Below, piece by piece: positions 25,500 to 36,731 of a stretch of 64,000 nt of DNA. This DNA is from Pseudomonadota bacterium (GTDB taxonomy: Bacteria; Pseudomonadota; Alphaproteobacteria; Rhizobiales; MH13). The stretch spans positions 62,001-126,000 of the forward strand of contig JBCCPK010000007.1 of the NCBI GenBank assembly GCA_039024915.1. Direction: 5' to 3'. The notes beneath the pieces are model-generated. The model ran no database searches and was not told where the DNA came from. It worked only from the letters and a program-made list of their open reading frames with translations. Made by a program: the position numbers and the translations under genes. Each line of letters starts with the position of its first letter. Position 1 is the stretch's first letter.

Positions 25500-25515
25500 A
25501 GCATCATCCATGCCA
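25500..25515 (-). promoter_or_regulatory. Sigma54-like promoter of flgE-flgK-flgL
   Basis: Read on the minus strand the sequence is TGGCATGGATGATGCT. It has exact GG-N10-GC spacing and matches TGGCACG-N4-TTGCA at all but three positions. The predicted transcript start is near 25489, giving a leader of about 50 bases before flgE. Confidence 0.6.
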
Positions 25516-25619
25516 AACCAAATAGACCTGATATTTCAGATGATTAGCCGAATTGGATGGCAGCTACCGATCATGCAGGTCGGCAATCTCGGTCATAGGC
25601 GGCAGATTCTGCCGGGCTC

Positions 25620-26144
25620 ATGACGCGTACTTTGCATTTGCTTCGACACGCCAAATCATCATGGGCCGATCAGGCGTTGGACGATTTCGATCGGCCTCTC
25701 AATGCGCGCGGCAGAGCGGCTGCTCTAAGCTTGGCGTCGTACCTTCGGGACGTGCCAATCGAGCTGGTAATCTGTTCACCCGCCCTTCGAACGCGGCAAA
25801 CCCTCGCTCCGATAACTGTTGCCATCGGACCAGAGTTGGCCGTCGTCTTTGCCGCTGAGCTCTACGAAACCAGCGCAGAGCGCTATTTGCAGGTGTTGCA
25901 AGATCGCGGCGAAGGGGCGGCTCATGTGCTCATGGTTGGCCATGAGCCTTCCATATCCCAATTGTGTCACTCACTTGCGGGGTCAGCATCGCCCGATGCG
26001 GTTGATCGGCTACGGGTCAAGTATCCAACCGGCACGCTTGCAACGCTTTCGTGGGATGGGACGCTGTGGCGCGACCTTTCCCATGGCGCTGCTCATCTTC
26101 AATCCGTTATCAGGCCGAGGGACCTTCTGCAGCAGGAAGAGTAG
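25620..26144 (+). CDS. sixA: SixA-like phosphohistidine phosphatase
   Basis: The 174-residue protein of the histidine phosphatase family starts TRTLHLLRHAKSSWAD, with the catalytic RHA motif at about residues 9-11; the second catalytic histidine is in MVGHEPSISQL near residue 107. SixA removes phosphate from histidine in HPt domains and in the nitrogen phosphotransferase protein NPr. In this window an HPt protein is encoded 5 kb away, but no direct link is shown. The gene stands alone, 180 bp from divergent flgE and 92 bp before the ycjX-like gene. Confidence 0.85.
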   Translation: MTRTLHLLRHAKSSWADQALDDFDRPLNARGRAAALSLASYLRDVPIELVICSPALRTRQTLAPITVAIGPELAVVFAAELYETSAERYLQVLQDRGEGAAHVLMVGHEPSISQLCHSLAGSASPDAVDRLRVKYPTGTLATLSWDGTLWRDLSHGAAHLQSVIRPRDLLQQEE

Positions 26145-26236
26145 GGATTATCGAGGCTTTCACTGAGCTTGCAATTGTCCTCGGCCAGCCAAATATCCCT
26201 GTCGTCGTGTCGCTCGAGCTCAGCATGTGAACCAGA

Positions 26237-27688
26237 TTGCCCAACCTATCCCTTCTTGACGATGCTCAACTCACTGTCAGCAATCTGGCACACAGCGCGA
26301 CAGAACTTGTAAGTCCATCCCTTCGCATCGGCGTGACGGGCCTCTCGCGCGCCGGCAAGACCGTATTTCTAACGTCGCTGATCCATGCGCTGATGCACGC
26401 GGCGAACCTGCCTGCGTTGCATGCTCAACGATCCGGCCGCCTTATCGGCGCTCGCCTGACCCAACAGCCCGATGATGGCGTCGCCCGCTTCGCAATCGAA
26501 GATCATGTCGACGCCCTCATCAACGACCGTGTCTGGCCACGTTCGACGCGGCAAATTTCGCAGCTTCGATTGACACTGCGCTTCGAGCCGCAGTCCGGTT
26601 TGTCGCGGGTTCTGGGCCGATCAACCTTGCATCTGGACATGGTGGACTACCCCGGCGAGTGGTTGCTCGACCTGCCGCTTCTTGACCAGTCTTTTGCACA
26701 GTTCAGCGCCGAAGCGTTGGTTAAAGCGCGAGCCACCGGGCGAGAACGCTTGGCCGACCCCTTTCTTCGGGTGCTGAACGATATCGATGTTGAGGCGCCG
26801 CTTGACGATCGGATCGCAAACGCACTTGCCGAAGCGTACACAGAGTATTTGCGCGCATGCCGGGCCGATGAAACGGCCTTGTCGATGTTGCCGCCCGGAC
26901 GTTTTTTGATGCCAGGTGACATGGAAGGGTCGCCTGCACTGACCTTCGCACCATTGGAGCCTCCAGAAGACGGCGCGCACCTTTTCAATGAGACGCTCTA
27001 CAGGGCTTTCGAGCGACGGTTTGAGGCCTACAAGCGCTTGGTTATCAAGCCATTTTACATCGATCATTTCGCCCGGCTCGATCGACAGGTCGTGCTTGTC
27101 GACACGCTTGCCGCGATCAACGCGGGGCCTGAAGCCATGAGCGATCTACAGGACGCGCTTGTCGCGATCCTAAAATGCTTCAAGCCAGGCAAGCGGAACC
27201 TTATCTCGAACATTTTCGGACCGAGGATCGACCGCATTGCCTTTGCAGCGACAAAGGCCGACCACCTGCATCATGAGAGCCATGATCGTCTTGAAGCCAT
27301 TCTGGCCACGCTGGTCGGCGAGGCAACGCGCAAAGCACGCTTCTCAGGTGCTCAAGTCCAAACCCTTGCTCTGGCGTCAGTCCGCGCAACGCGGGAGGCA
27401 AAAGCGCGGAAAAACGGTCAAATGCTGAAGGCTGTAGCGGGTGTCCCCATTGCGGGGGAGACGATCAATGGAGAACAATTTGACGGCGAGCGAGAAGTCG
27501 CCATCTTTCCCGGGGACCTTCCAGCGGACCCCAACGCGCTTTTGCGGCTGGGCCACGACGAGCAACCGCTTCGCTTCGTGCGCTTTCGGCCGCCACACTT
27601 GGCCGCCAAGAACGGTGAGGCACCCTACCTTCCCCACATCCGGCTTGATCGGCTGCTTGAATTTCTCATCGGCGACAAGCTGAACTGA
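26237..27688 (+). CDS. YcjX-family P-loop NTPase
   Basis: The 483-residue protein has a Walker A motif (GLSRAGKT) at about residues 34-41, a DYPGEWLLDLPLL motif near 136, and VVLVDTLAAINAGPEAM in the middle, all as in the YcjX family (DUF463), whose cellular role is unclear but is linked to envelope stress in E. coli. The start is a TTG at 26237 because no ATG or GTG in frame precedes the conserved region; its ribosome binding site is weak. The next gene begins 5 bp after its stop; the same pairing (ycjX-ycjF) is known in enterobacteria. Confidence 0.85.
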   Translation: MPNLSLLDDAQLTVSNLAHSATELVSPSLRIGVTGLSRAGKTVFLTSLIHALMHAANLPALHAQRSGRLIGARLTQQPDDGVARFAIEDHVDALINDRVWPRSTRQISQLRLTLRFEPQSGLSRVLGRSTLHLDMVDYPGEWLLDLPLLDQSFAQFSAEALVKARATGRERLADPFLRVLNDIDVEAPLDDRIANALAEAYTEYLRACRADETALSMLPPGRFLMPGDMEGSPALTFAPLEPPEDGAHLFNETLYRAFERRFEAYKRLVIKPFYIDHFARLDRQVVLVDTLAAINAGPEAMSDLQDALVAILKCFKPGKRNLISNIFGPRIDRIAFAATKADHLHHESHDRLEAILATLVGEATRKARFSGAQVQTLALASVRATREAKARKNGQMLKAVAGVPIAGETINGEQFDGEREVAIFPGDLPADPNALLRLGHDEQPLRFVRFRPPHLAAKNGEAPYLPHIRLDRLLEFLIGDKLN

Positions 27689-27693
27689 TCTGC

Positions 27694-28710
27694 ATGACTG
27701 GACCAACCACACAGCCAAAGACCAGTGCGAGCCGTGCACCACAGGTCATCGATCTATCAAAAGCCGAAGTCGAAGCCACGGTAGCAACGTTCGAAGAGGA
27801 ACCAGCTTCGGGTCCTGCAGAACCGGCGCGTCGCCCGTATCGCTGGCTGGCGATGTTTGCCTCGGGACTGTTGGGTCTGATCGTGATCGGCGTGACGCTA
27901 TGGGCTGAAAACCTGGTTCGAGCGCTCATCGCTGAGCAACCCGTTTTGGGGTATGTCGCCCTTGCCTTCGCTATCCTCGCGCTCATGGGTGCGGTTGGTT
28001 TTGTCGTGCGTGAGGTCCGCGCCGTGATGCGCTTATCGACGCTGGACGCTTTGCGGGCCAAAGCCCAGGAAGCGTTTGACGAGCAGAACTTGAAAGCTGC
28101 CCGTGAGACCGTCGATTCCTTGCTTTCCGTCTACGCTTCAAAGCCTTCCACAGCACAAAGCCGCGCACGATTTGTCGAGCAACGGCAGGGCGTTCTCGAC
28201 GCGCGTGATCTGCTGATTATTGGCGAGGACACACTCCTTGGCAGCCTTGATGAACGCGCGGTTGCTAGCGTGTCATCGGCGGCGCGAAGGGTATCGCTCG
28301 TCACCGCTTTGTCGCCGCGCGCGCTGATAGACATAGCAATGGTTGCTTTTCAGTGCGTCGCCATTACGCGCCAGATTGCAGAACTTTACGGCGCTCGGCC
28401 TGGGCTCCTGGGGGGTTTGAGACTCTTTCGACACATGATGGGTCACCTTGCGTTGACCGGTGGAATGGCTGCAACGGAGGGGTTGGTCAGCCAAGTTCTG
28501 GGTCACTCGCTCGCGGCTCGGCTCTCCGCACGACTTGGCGAGGGCGTCATTAACGGACTTCTGACGGCACGCGTGGGAATTGCGGCGATCGCGGTGATGC
28601 GTCCATTGCCGTATTTTTCAGGGAATGAGCCGACGCTATCGCAGGTGACGCGCGGGATGGCGAGCCTCAACAAGGCGGACGAAGACGAAGCGAACGAAAC
28701 CGACCAATAA
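27694..28710 (+). CDS. YcjF/DUF697-like membrane protein (TIGR01620 type)
   Basis: The protein has 338 residues, with two membrane helices at about 50-72 (WLAMFASGLLGLIVIGVTLW) and 88-108 (VLGYVALAFAILALMGAVGF). After them comes a cytoplasmic helical part and a DUF697-like segment (LIDIAMVAFQCVAITRQIAE, then LARLSARLGEGVINGLLTAR). It is the partner of the upstream YcjX-like NTPase, separated by 5 bp. By family knowledge both are membrane-associated stress proteins of unknown mechanism. Confidence 0.82.
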   Translation: MTGPTTQPKTSASRAPQVIDLSKAEVEATVATFEEEPASGPAEPARRPYRWLAMFASGLLGLIVIGVTLWAENLVRALIAEQPVLGYVALAFAILALMGAVGFVVREVRAVMRLSTLDALRAKAQEAFDEQNLKAARETVDSLLSVYASKPSTAQSRARFVEQRQGVLDARDLLIIGEDTLLGSLDERAVASVSSAARRVSLVTALSPRALIDIAMVAFQCVAITRQIAELYGARPGLLGGLRLFRHMMGHLALTGGMAATEGLVSQVLGHSLAARLSARLGEGVINGLLTARVGIAAIAVMRPLPYFSGNEPTLSQVTRGMASLNKADEDEANETDQ

Positions 28711-28730
28711 ACAGGCGGTGGATCGCTGAC

Positions 28731-30301
<1,571 letters not shown>

Positions 30302-30499
30302 TCATCCGCGGGCTTTAACGGCTGCGGGCGCAGCAACCCACTATCATGACTGCCCCAACCGATGCCGAGGGCAAACCTAGCTATCACAGTGGTAAAACCA
30401 CGAAACGAGGAGGTTTGAGTATCCGCAAACTTCCCAAAGGCTGCGATCAGCCGCCGAACCGAAGTCGAGACCGGCTGGCTGGCGGCGCCGCGGAAACAC

Positions 30500-30826
<327 letters not shown>

Positions 30827-30981
30827 TTACCTTTTGGCCCAAATCGGAACCCGCGCCTCCTAGCAAACGGCGCGCGGACTTGTGAAGCGCCTGCGCGCCC
30901 ACATTTTGTCACGCGTCGCTTGGATTGCAGATGGTGGAAACGATCGTATCGCGCAAGGGCACGCAGAGCGTAGTCGATTTG

Positions 30982-31425
30982 CTAGATGCGAAGCAGGCCC
31001 GGCACGTGGGCTGCGGCCGTATCAAGACTTTCAAAGAGCTTGCTGATTGACGATCCATCGCTCGGCGCTTCTTCGGCCAGTTGGCTTGCCGACGCTAACT
31101 CGAATGCCCCAACACCTCGGGCCGCACCTTTGATCAAATGGCACAAACGCGCACGCTCGTCTGGGTCTTTGCAGGTCTCCAAGGCAGCACGGGTCGAGAG
31201 AACTTGTTGGAGAAATAAGCTCAGCACGTCTCGCCGAAGATGGATATCGCCAAACGTTTGCTCGTCCAAATGCGCCTCATCAATGATCGGCAAATGGGCT
31301 TCAGGCTGGCCTCTGGCCACCGACTGTCCATGGTGCCATGCGCCACCAGCGGAACCATTTGTCGTCGCATTCTCCATGATCGGAGCGGGATCTGGGGATC
31401 GCTGTTTTTTAACGGCAGGGGTCAT
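30982..31425 (-). CDS. Hpt (histidine phosphotransfer) domain protein
   Basis: The C-terminal 100 residues are a four-helix Hpt-like domain with RARLCHLIKGAARGVGAFEL, where the histidine before LIKGAA is the expected phosphorylation site. The N-terminal 45 residues are unstructured. The exact start is unclear: ATG at 31425 (147 residues) and ATG at 31377 (131 residues) both lack a good ribosome binding site, and the frame reaches 31593. It is divergent from the growth-pole-ring-like gene. Its kinase and response regulator partners are not in the window. Confidence 0.75.
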   Translation of the reverse strand: MTPAVKKQRSPDPAPIMENATTNGSAGGAWHHGQSVARGQPEAHLPIIDEAHLDEQTFGDIHLRRDVLSLFLQQVLSTRAALETCKDPDERARLCHLIKGAARGVGAFELASASQLAEEAPSDGSSISKLFESLDTAAAHVPGLLRI

Positions 31426-31688
31426 TGGCGGAGGGCATTCAAACGCAAGGAACGTGTCACAACGGCAACAATTATGCGGCTCAGCAGCTTGCAACAGCGT
31501 TAAGGGAGCGAAAAAAGCGCGCCCTGGGGGTGTTAACCATGATGAACAAATTGCTAACAAAACAGGGCCACCACCTTCCTCTAGAACCCGCAAACGCTTA
31601 GTTTGCCCGCAACATTGGGGAGTGTGTGGCTTCCGCGTCGTTTGAACGTGGTTAATTAGGGTGCCCCAAGCATAACGAGGCGTTCACC

Positions 31689-34600
31689 ATGGCAACCAAA
31701 CCTTCCGAAGCGAACAAAGCGGCGCTCGATGCTGTTGAGGAGGCTTTGGCGATCGATTTCCCGGACCCCAGCGAATTGTCTGGAAAGGGTAAGTCTGATG
31801 ATGCGCCTGCGGAAAAAGCGAAGATGCCTGAAGCCAAGGCAGATGTCCTCCCGGAGGCAACGCGCTCGCGTGCTGATGATATAGCGCCGCGCGACCGAGC
31901 GGCCGATCAACGCCTTCGCGAACGTCGCCCAGCTGCCAATGACGATCGGCGCGCAACAAGCGCATTGGTCTATGAATTGCAGCGCAGGCCGTCCCGTTCC
32001 TCCTTTTGGTTTGCGCTCCTGATCTCTCTTGTTTGGATCGGCGGTGCAGCGGTGCTTGCGCCAGCGCTTTTCAATCTGTCGCCCGCGGCAATTCTGGATA
32101 ATCCCCAGGCACTGATCACACCTGGCTTCATCGCCTACATCGTTGCCGCGTTCGCACCACCGCTCATTTTCTTCATGGTCGCGTTTATGCTCTATCGCGC
32201 CGCCGAAATGCGGATGGTGACCAAGGCTATGGCCGATATCACCATGCGACTGGCGCAACCCGAAGATGTTGCCAAGGAGCAAGTTCTGTCCGTCGGTCAA
32301 GCCGTGCGCCGTGAGGTTGCGGCGATGGCCGATGGCGTCGAACGCGCGTTTGCCCGTGCGGGCGAATTGGAGGCGATGGTGCAGGCCGAGGTTGCCGGCC
32401 TCGAGCGCGCGTACTCAGACAATGAGACGAAGGTGCGCACACTGCTGACGCAGCTCACTGCGGAACGCGAGGATATCCTCCTGAATGCAGAGAAAGTCCG
32501 CGAAGCCATCTCGTCGTCACATGATGCACTGAACGCCGATCTCCTGGCAGCATCGAATGAGCTCACGCAGTCTCTGGCCACGACGGGTTCAATTGTCACG
32601 CAATCCCTAACCGATAAGGCACAGCAGGTGACTGCGGACCTGTCGCGGGCTGGCGAGCAAATGAGTGGCACGTTGCAGACCCATGGCGACAACATGGTCG
32701 ACCAGATGACGACACTTGGCCAATCTGTCACCGAGCGCATCGCCGGCGTGGGCAATCAGATCGTCGGTGAGATCGGGGAAAAAGCAGATTCGGTGGACGC
32801 GCTCCTGCGGCAGCGGACGGAAGAGGTCAACGAACAGCTTGATAGCACCGGGCGTGCATTGGCTGAAAACTTTGTCGCACGCGCCGACGAGGTGACCGGG
32901 ACGCTTCGGTCGACGTCTGATTCCTTGCTGATGGACATGGAAGTCCGGGGGACCACCATAACCGATCGGATGGAGGAGACCGGAACCCGTATTTCGAGCT
33001 CCATCACCGAGCATGGCGGCAATCTTGCCGAGCGCATGGAGCAGTCCGCCGAGCGCATGCATGATGCGGTTGTCGAGCGTGGCCGCGAACTGCGTGAAGG
33101 TTTCGAACAATCCGCACAGTCGTTGATCGGTTCGGTGGACACCAAGCTCGAGCAGCTTCGAAACACCGCAAACGATACCAGCGCAACAATTGAAGCCAGC
33201 ATCCTGGAAAACCTTGATCTCGTTGGTGCGCGGTTGGCCGAAGGACGCAACTCTCTTGACGAGTTGATCAAGACAGGAACGGTCGACGTTACCGAACGCA
33301 TTGCAGCGGTCGGTGCACGCGTCGCAAAGATCGTCCTCGACCGCGGTGAGGACCTTACCTCCGCATTTTCCTCGCGCGCCGATGAATACTCCGCGCTTCT
33401 CAAGCGGGATGGTGATGCGCTGATCGACGCGATTTCCGAAGGGTCAAGTAATCTTGACGCACAGATCCAGACGCGCGCCGACTCGATCCGAGCGCTGCTC
33501 GACGACAAGGCCGAGGCCATAGATTTGACGTTAGCGGACCGGTCCACTGCGATCGATGCAAACCTCGCTGCGCATCGCTCCGCTTTTGAAGAAGCTGTCG
33601 ACCGCGCCACTGTCCAGGCCAATGAGACGCTGGGTAATCAGTCAACATCATTCGCGCAGACCATCGAAGTCGCGACACAAGACTATCTTCAGCGGCTTTC
33701 GGATCGTTCTACGAGCCTGATGAGCACGATTAACGAGGTCAACACGGCACTCGAAGGTCGCATCGATGCCCGCACAAGCGAACTCATCAGCTCCCTGAAC
33801 GGACGTTCAGAGGCGCTACTGGCGAGCCTGGAAGAGGCTGGCCGCTTGACTGAGTCCCGTATCGTTGACGGCTCCGACACGCTCAGCCAACGCATTGAGC
33901 AAGTGACGGCACACCTGGTCACGGAGTTCGACGCACGCACCGAAAACCTGGCGGGTTCGCTTACGGCCGTAACCAGCGATCTCTCCGAGCGCGCAGAGAC
34001 GATTGATACCAAGCTGTCAGAGCAGATCAGCAGCCTTTCCAATGCACTGCAGATGCGCACCGAATTGCTCGAGAGCACTGTCGCTGATCGTCTGGGTGAT
34101 TTCGACAACCGTGTTACGCAACAACTCGAAGAAGCGACCCGGACATTCGTGCAACGCGCCGACGCTCTTGACGATGCGCTTTCCAGCCGTGGCCGCGAGA
34201 TTTCCGAGACGTTGATTGACCGGACGCGTGATGTGGCTTTCGCCTTCTCAAAAGGTAAAGACGAAATCGAGACAGCCATCGCCGCGCGCGTGGAAAGCGT
34301 CTCCGATACCATGGCCGCGCAGACCAACCAGCTCACCGAGCTGGTCACCTCGCGCGTCGATGAAATCAATTTGGCGCTCGGCTCCAAAGTGTTCGAAGTC
34401 GCTGAATCGATCCGCGCGCAGTCCGAAGCGCTCGAAGGCGTGATCAACGATCAGGCCAACAACTTTGGAGAAACCCTGTCGGGCGAAACCCGTAAGGCAC
34501 TCGCTGGCTTTGAAACCGAAGTCTCCAATGCAACCCAAGCATTGGTTGAAGCGGCCTCGGAAGTTCGGGTAGCAGCGCGCGACGAAACGCTGGAGGCAAA

Positions 34601-36623
34601 CCGCGAACTCACCGAACGGGCAGACGCGCTGCGTGCGGCGCTCGCTGGTCAAACCGACGCGATTGGCACACTTCTCGATGGTCAAGGCCAAGCGCTGGTC
34701 TCGTCCCTGGAAACGCGCACCGGTGAATTTGCGGGTGCCCTGCGTGTGGCAACCGATGCGATGCAAGCGGCCGCAGACCGCAATGCGACCGCTGTGCGCG
34801 ATGCGCTCTCCGAACAGACCACAGCCCTTAGCGCTGTGCTAAATGACGAAGGCCAGGCCCTCATCAATGTGCTTGGCGAGCGCACCACCGGTCTTGAAAG
34901 CTCGCTGCAGCTTTCGACAACACGCCTCAACGAGGCGCTGAGCGCGGGCACTTCCCAGTTGGTCTCAGGCGTCGATGATGCGAGCCAAACACTTGCCGAA
35001 CGCATCTCGACCGTTACGCGTTCCCTCGATGACAGCCTGGTCAACCGAACGCTTGGCTTCGAAACAAGCATTCAGTCAGCAACAGAGGCGTTGGAAAGCG
35101 CATTGGTTGAGCGTACTGATGCCGCAAGCCGTCTGATTGCAGAGAGCCAAACCCGTCTATCCAGCGATCTCGATGGGCTGACGGGTCGCCTTTCGCAGGT
35201 CAACTCGTCTATCGATGATCTTCTCGCTGCAAGCTCCACAACGATGGCCGACATGAGCGCAAGGCTTGAAGAGAAGACGCTGGACTTCCGCAAAGCCGTC
35301 GAAAACGCGGCAACTGACACAACGCGGACGACTGACGCGTTGGACCGTCAGCTGGACGCTTTGCGCGCTGTTTCTACCGAAGTGCTTGGTCAGATCGTCG
35401 ATCTGTCCGACCGGTTCGATATTCATGGGCGCGCACTTTCAAACGCGTCCCAGTCGCTGATGCAAACCACACAGACCCTCGACGGGTCGCTTACCGAGCA
35501 GGTTACCAAACTCGATACGGTGACTTACGGTATCGGCGACAGAGCCTCGCAGGCTGAGGGTATGCTCCGCGACACAACCGAACGCTTGGCTGCGACCTTG
35601 GCCAACGCCGAAGAGCGGTCAAGTACGCTGGCTGCTGTGTTGTCGTCGGCTGCGGAAGAGGCGGCACGGAACGTCGCCGCGCAGTTCGATGCGCTCCAAT
35701 CGACCGCTAACACAGAAACAAGCCGCGCAATCGACAGCATACGGCACTCTCAGACATCTATTGCCGAAGAGTTGCGCAGTAGTCTCGATGGCGCGATCTC
35801 CGCGTTCCAATCATCGATCGATGACATGCGGAAAATGACGGGCAATCTGAGTTCGGAACTGGCGACCACGCGTGCGGACATCCGCCGCGGCGTCTTCGAA
35901 TTACCGGACGAAGCACGCGAGAGCACCGCCGCTTTGCGACGCGTCGTCAACGAGCAAGTGGATGCGTTAAAGGAGTTGGGTAAGCTCGTAACTGTCGAAG
36001 GCAATGGACGCGACGTTTCTGCGCCGCGCCTGGAACGGGTAGCGGCTCCGGCACGGGCGCCCGAGCCACGAGCACCTGAGCCCGCGCCTGCACCAACTGT
36101 TGTCGCGACCGAACCCATCGAGGATCCGAACGCCGATATCGTCCAGTCGATGGCCGACGTTCGTCAGGCTGTTTCACAGGATCTTGGAGGCGAGCCTGCG
36201 GGCGCTGCATCCGGAGGATGGATCAGTGACCTGCTTCGCCGCGCCTCGACGGAAGGCGAGGACGATCATGACGAGGGAGGATCGCCCCTCGATCCCATCC
36301 GGACATCACTCATTGAGGCTCTGGACGAGCGCACCTATGTGCAGCAGTGGGATAGTTATCTCTCAGGCAACAAGAGCGGGTTCAGCCGCAGACTGTATAC
36401 CTTGTCTGGTCAGCAGACGTTCGATGATCTGCGTCGTCAAATAGGACGGAACGCTGAGCTGAGGGCCGCTGCCCAAGATCAGTTGCGCAGCTTTGAAAGC
36501 CAGTTACGGGACCTGGCGGCACGCCGTGCAAACCGTGCTGAAACCCGAGCGCTGCTCTTGTCTGATGATGGCCGATTGTACACGGTCTTGGGGCACGCTC
36601 TGGGCCGCTTTGAAGGCACCTAG
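31689..36623 (+). CDS. Giant membrane-anchored coiled-coil protein, growth pole ring (GPR/RgsE)-like
   Basis: The protein has 1644 residues. Residues 1-100 are a charged cytoplasmic tail, about 105-128 and 146-169 are two membrane helices, and about 180-1460 are continuous helical repeats of apolipoprotein/kinesin-like character (units of the type TLxxRTxxLExSLxxxTxxL, poor in Cys, Trp and Pro). After a Pro/Ala linker (about 1450-1490) comes a short conserved C-terminal domain with SGFSRRLYTLSGQQTFDDLR. This is the architecture of Agrobacterium GPR and Sinorhizobium RgsE, which organise polar growth in Hyphomicrobiales. GAGG lies 8 bases before the ATG. A terminator follows. Confidence 0.8.
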   Translation: MATKPSEANKAALDAVEEALAIDFPDPSELSGKGKSDDAPAEKAKMPEAKADVLPEATRSRADDIAPRDRAADQRLRERRPAANDDRRATSALVYELQRRPSRSSFWFALLISLVWIGGAAVLAPALFNLSPAAILDNPQALITPGFIAYIVAAFAPPLIFFMVAFMLYRAAEMRMVTKAMADITMRLAQPEDVAKEQVLSVGQAVRREVAAMADGVERAFARAGELEAMVQAEVAGLERAYSDNETKVRTLLTQLTAEREDILLNAEKVREAISSSHDALNADLLAASNELTQSLATTGSIVTQSLTDKAQQVTADLSRAGEQMSGTLQTHGDNMVDQMTTLGQSVTERIAGVGNQIVGEIGEKADSVDALLRQRTEEVNEQLDSTGRALAENFVARADEVTGTLRSTSDSLLMDMEVRGTTITDRMEETGTRISSSITEHGGNLAERMEQSAERMHDAVVERGRELREGFEQSAQSLIGSVDTKLEQLRNTANDTSATIEASILENLDLVGARLAEGRNSLDELIKTGTVDVTERIAAVGARVAKIVLDRGEDLTSAFSSRADEYSALLKRDGDALIDAISEGSSNLDAQIQTRADSIRALLDDKAEAIDLTLADRSTAIDANLAAHRSAFEEAVDRATVQANETLGNQSTSFAQTIEVATQDYLQRLSDRSTSLMSTINEVNTALEGRIDARTSELISSLNGRSEALLASLEEAGRLTESRIVDGSDTLSQRIEQVTAHLVTEFDARTENLAGSLTAVTSDLSERAETIDTKLSEQISSLSNALQMRTELLESTVADRLGDFDNRVTQQLEEATRTFVQRADALDDALSSRGREISETLIDRTRDVAFAFSKGKDEIETAIAARVESVSDTMAAQTNQLTELVTSRVDEINLALGSKVFEVAESIRAQSEALEGVINDQANNFGETLSGETRKALAGFETEVSNATQALVEAASEVRVAARDETLEANRELTERADALRAALAGQTDAIGTLLDGQGQALVSSLETRTGEFAGALRVATDAMQAAADRNATAVRDALSEQTTALSAVLNDEGQALINVLGERTTGLESSLQLSTTRLNEALSAGTSQLVSGVDDASQTLAERISTVTRSLDDSLVNRTLGFETSIQSATEALESALVERTDAASRLIAESQTRLSSDLDGLTGRLSQVNSSIDDLLAASSTTMADMSARLEEKTLDFRKAVENAATDTTRTTDALDRQLDALRAVSTEVLGQIVDLSDRFDIHGRALSNASQSLMQTTQTLDGSLTEQVTKLDTVTYGIGDRASQAEGMLRDTTERLAATLANAEERSSTLAAVLSSAAEEAARNVAAQFDALQSTANTETSRAIDSIRHSQTSIAEELRSSLDGAISAFQSSIDDMRKMTGNLSSELATTRADIRRGVFELPDEARESTAALRRVVNEQVDALKELGKLVTVEGNGRDVSAPRLERVAAPARAPEPRAPEPAPAPTVVATEPIEDPNADIVQSMADVRQAVSQDLGGEPAGAASGGWISDLLRRASTEGEDDHDEGGSPLDPIRTSLIEALDERTYVQQWDSYLSGNKSGFSRRLYTLSGQQTFDDLRRQIGRNAELRAAAQDQLRSFESQLRDLAARRANRAETRALLLSDDGRLYTVLGHALGRFEGT

Positions 36624-36675
36624 ATCCATGCGATGATTGGGCAAACGCCCATTCTCCGGACATCCACCCATTAAG

Positions 36676-36707
36676 AACGCCGGCCGCTGGGCCGGTGTTT
36701 TTATTTA
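36676..36707 (+). terminator. Rho-independent terminator after the GPR-like gene
   Basis: AACGCCGGCC and GGCCGGTGTT form a 10-bp stem with one wobble pair and a GCTG loop, followed by TTTATTT. It lies 53 bp after the stop codon. Confidence 0.88.
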
Positions 36708-36731
36708 ATTTGAGGGACTTATTCTGAAAAG

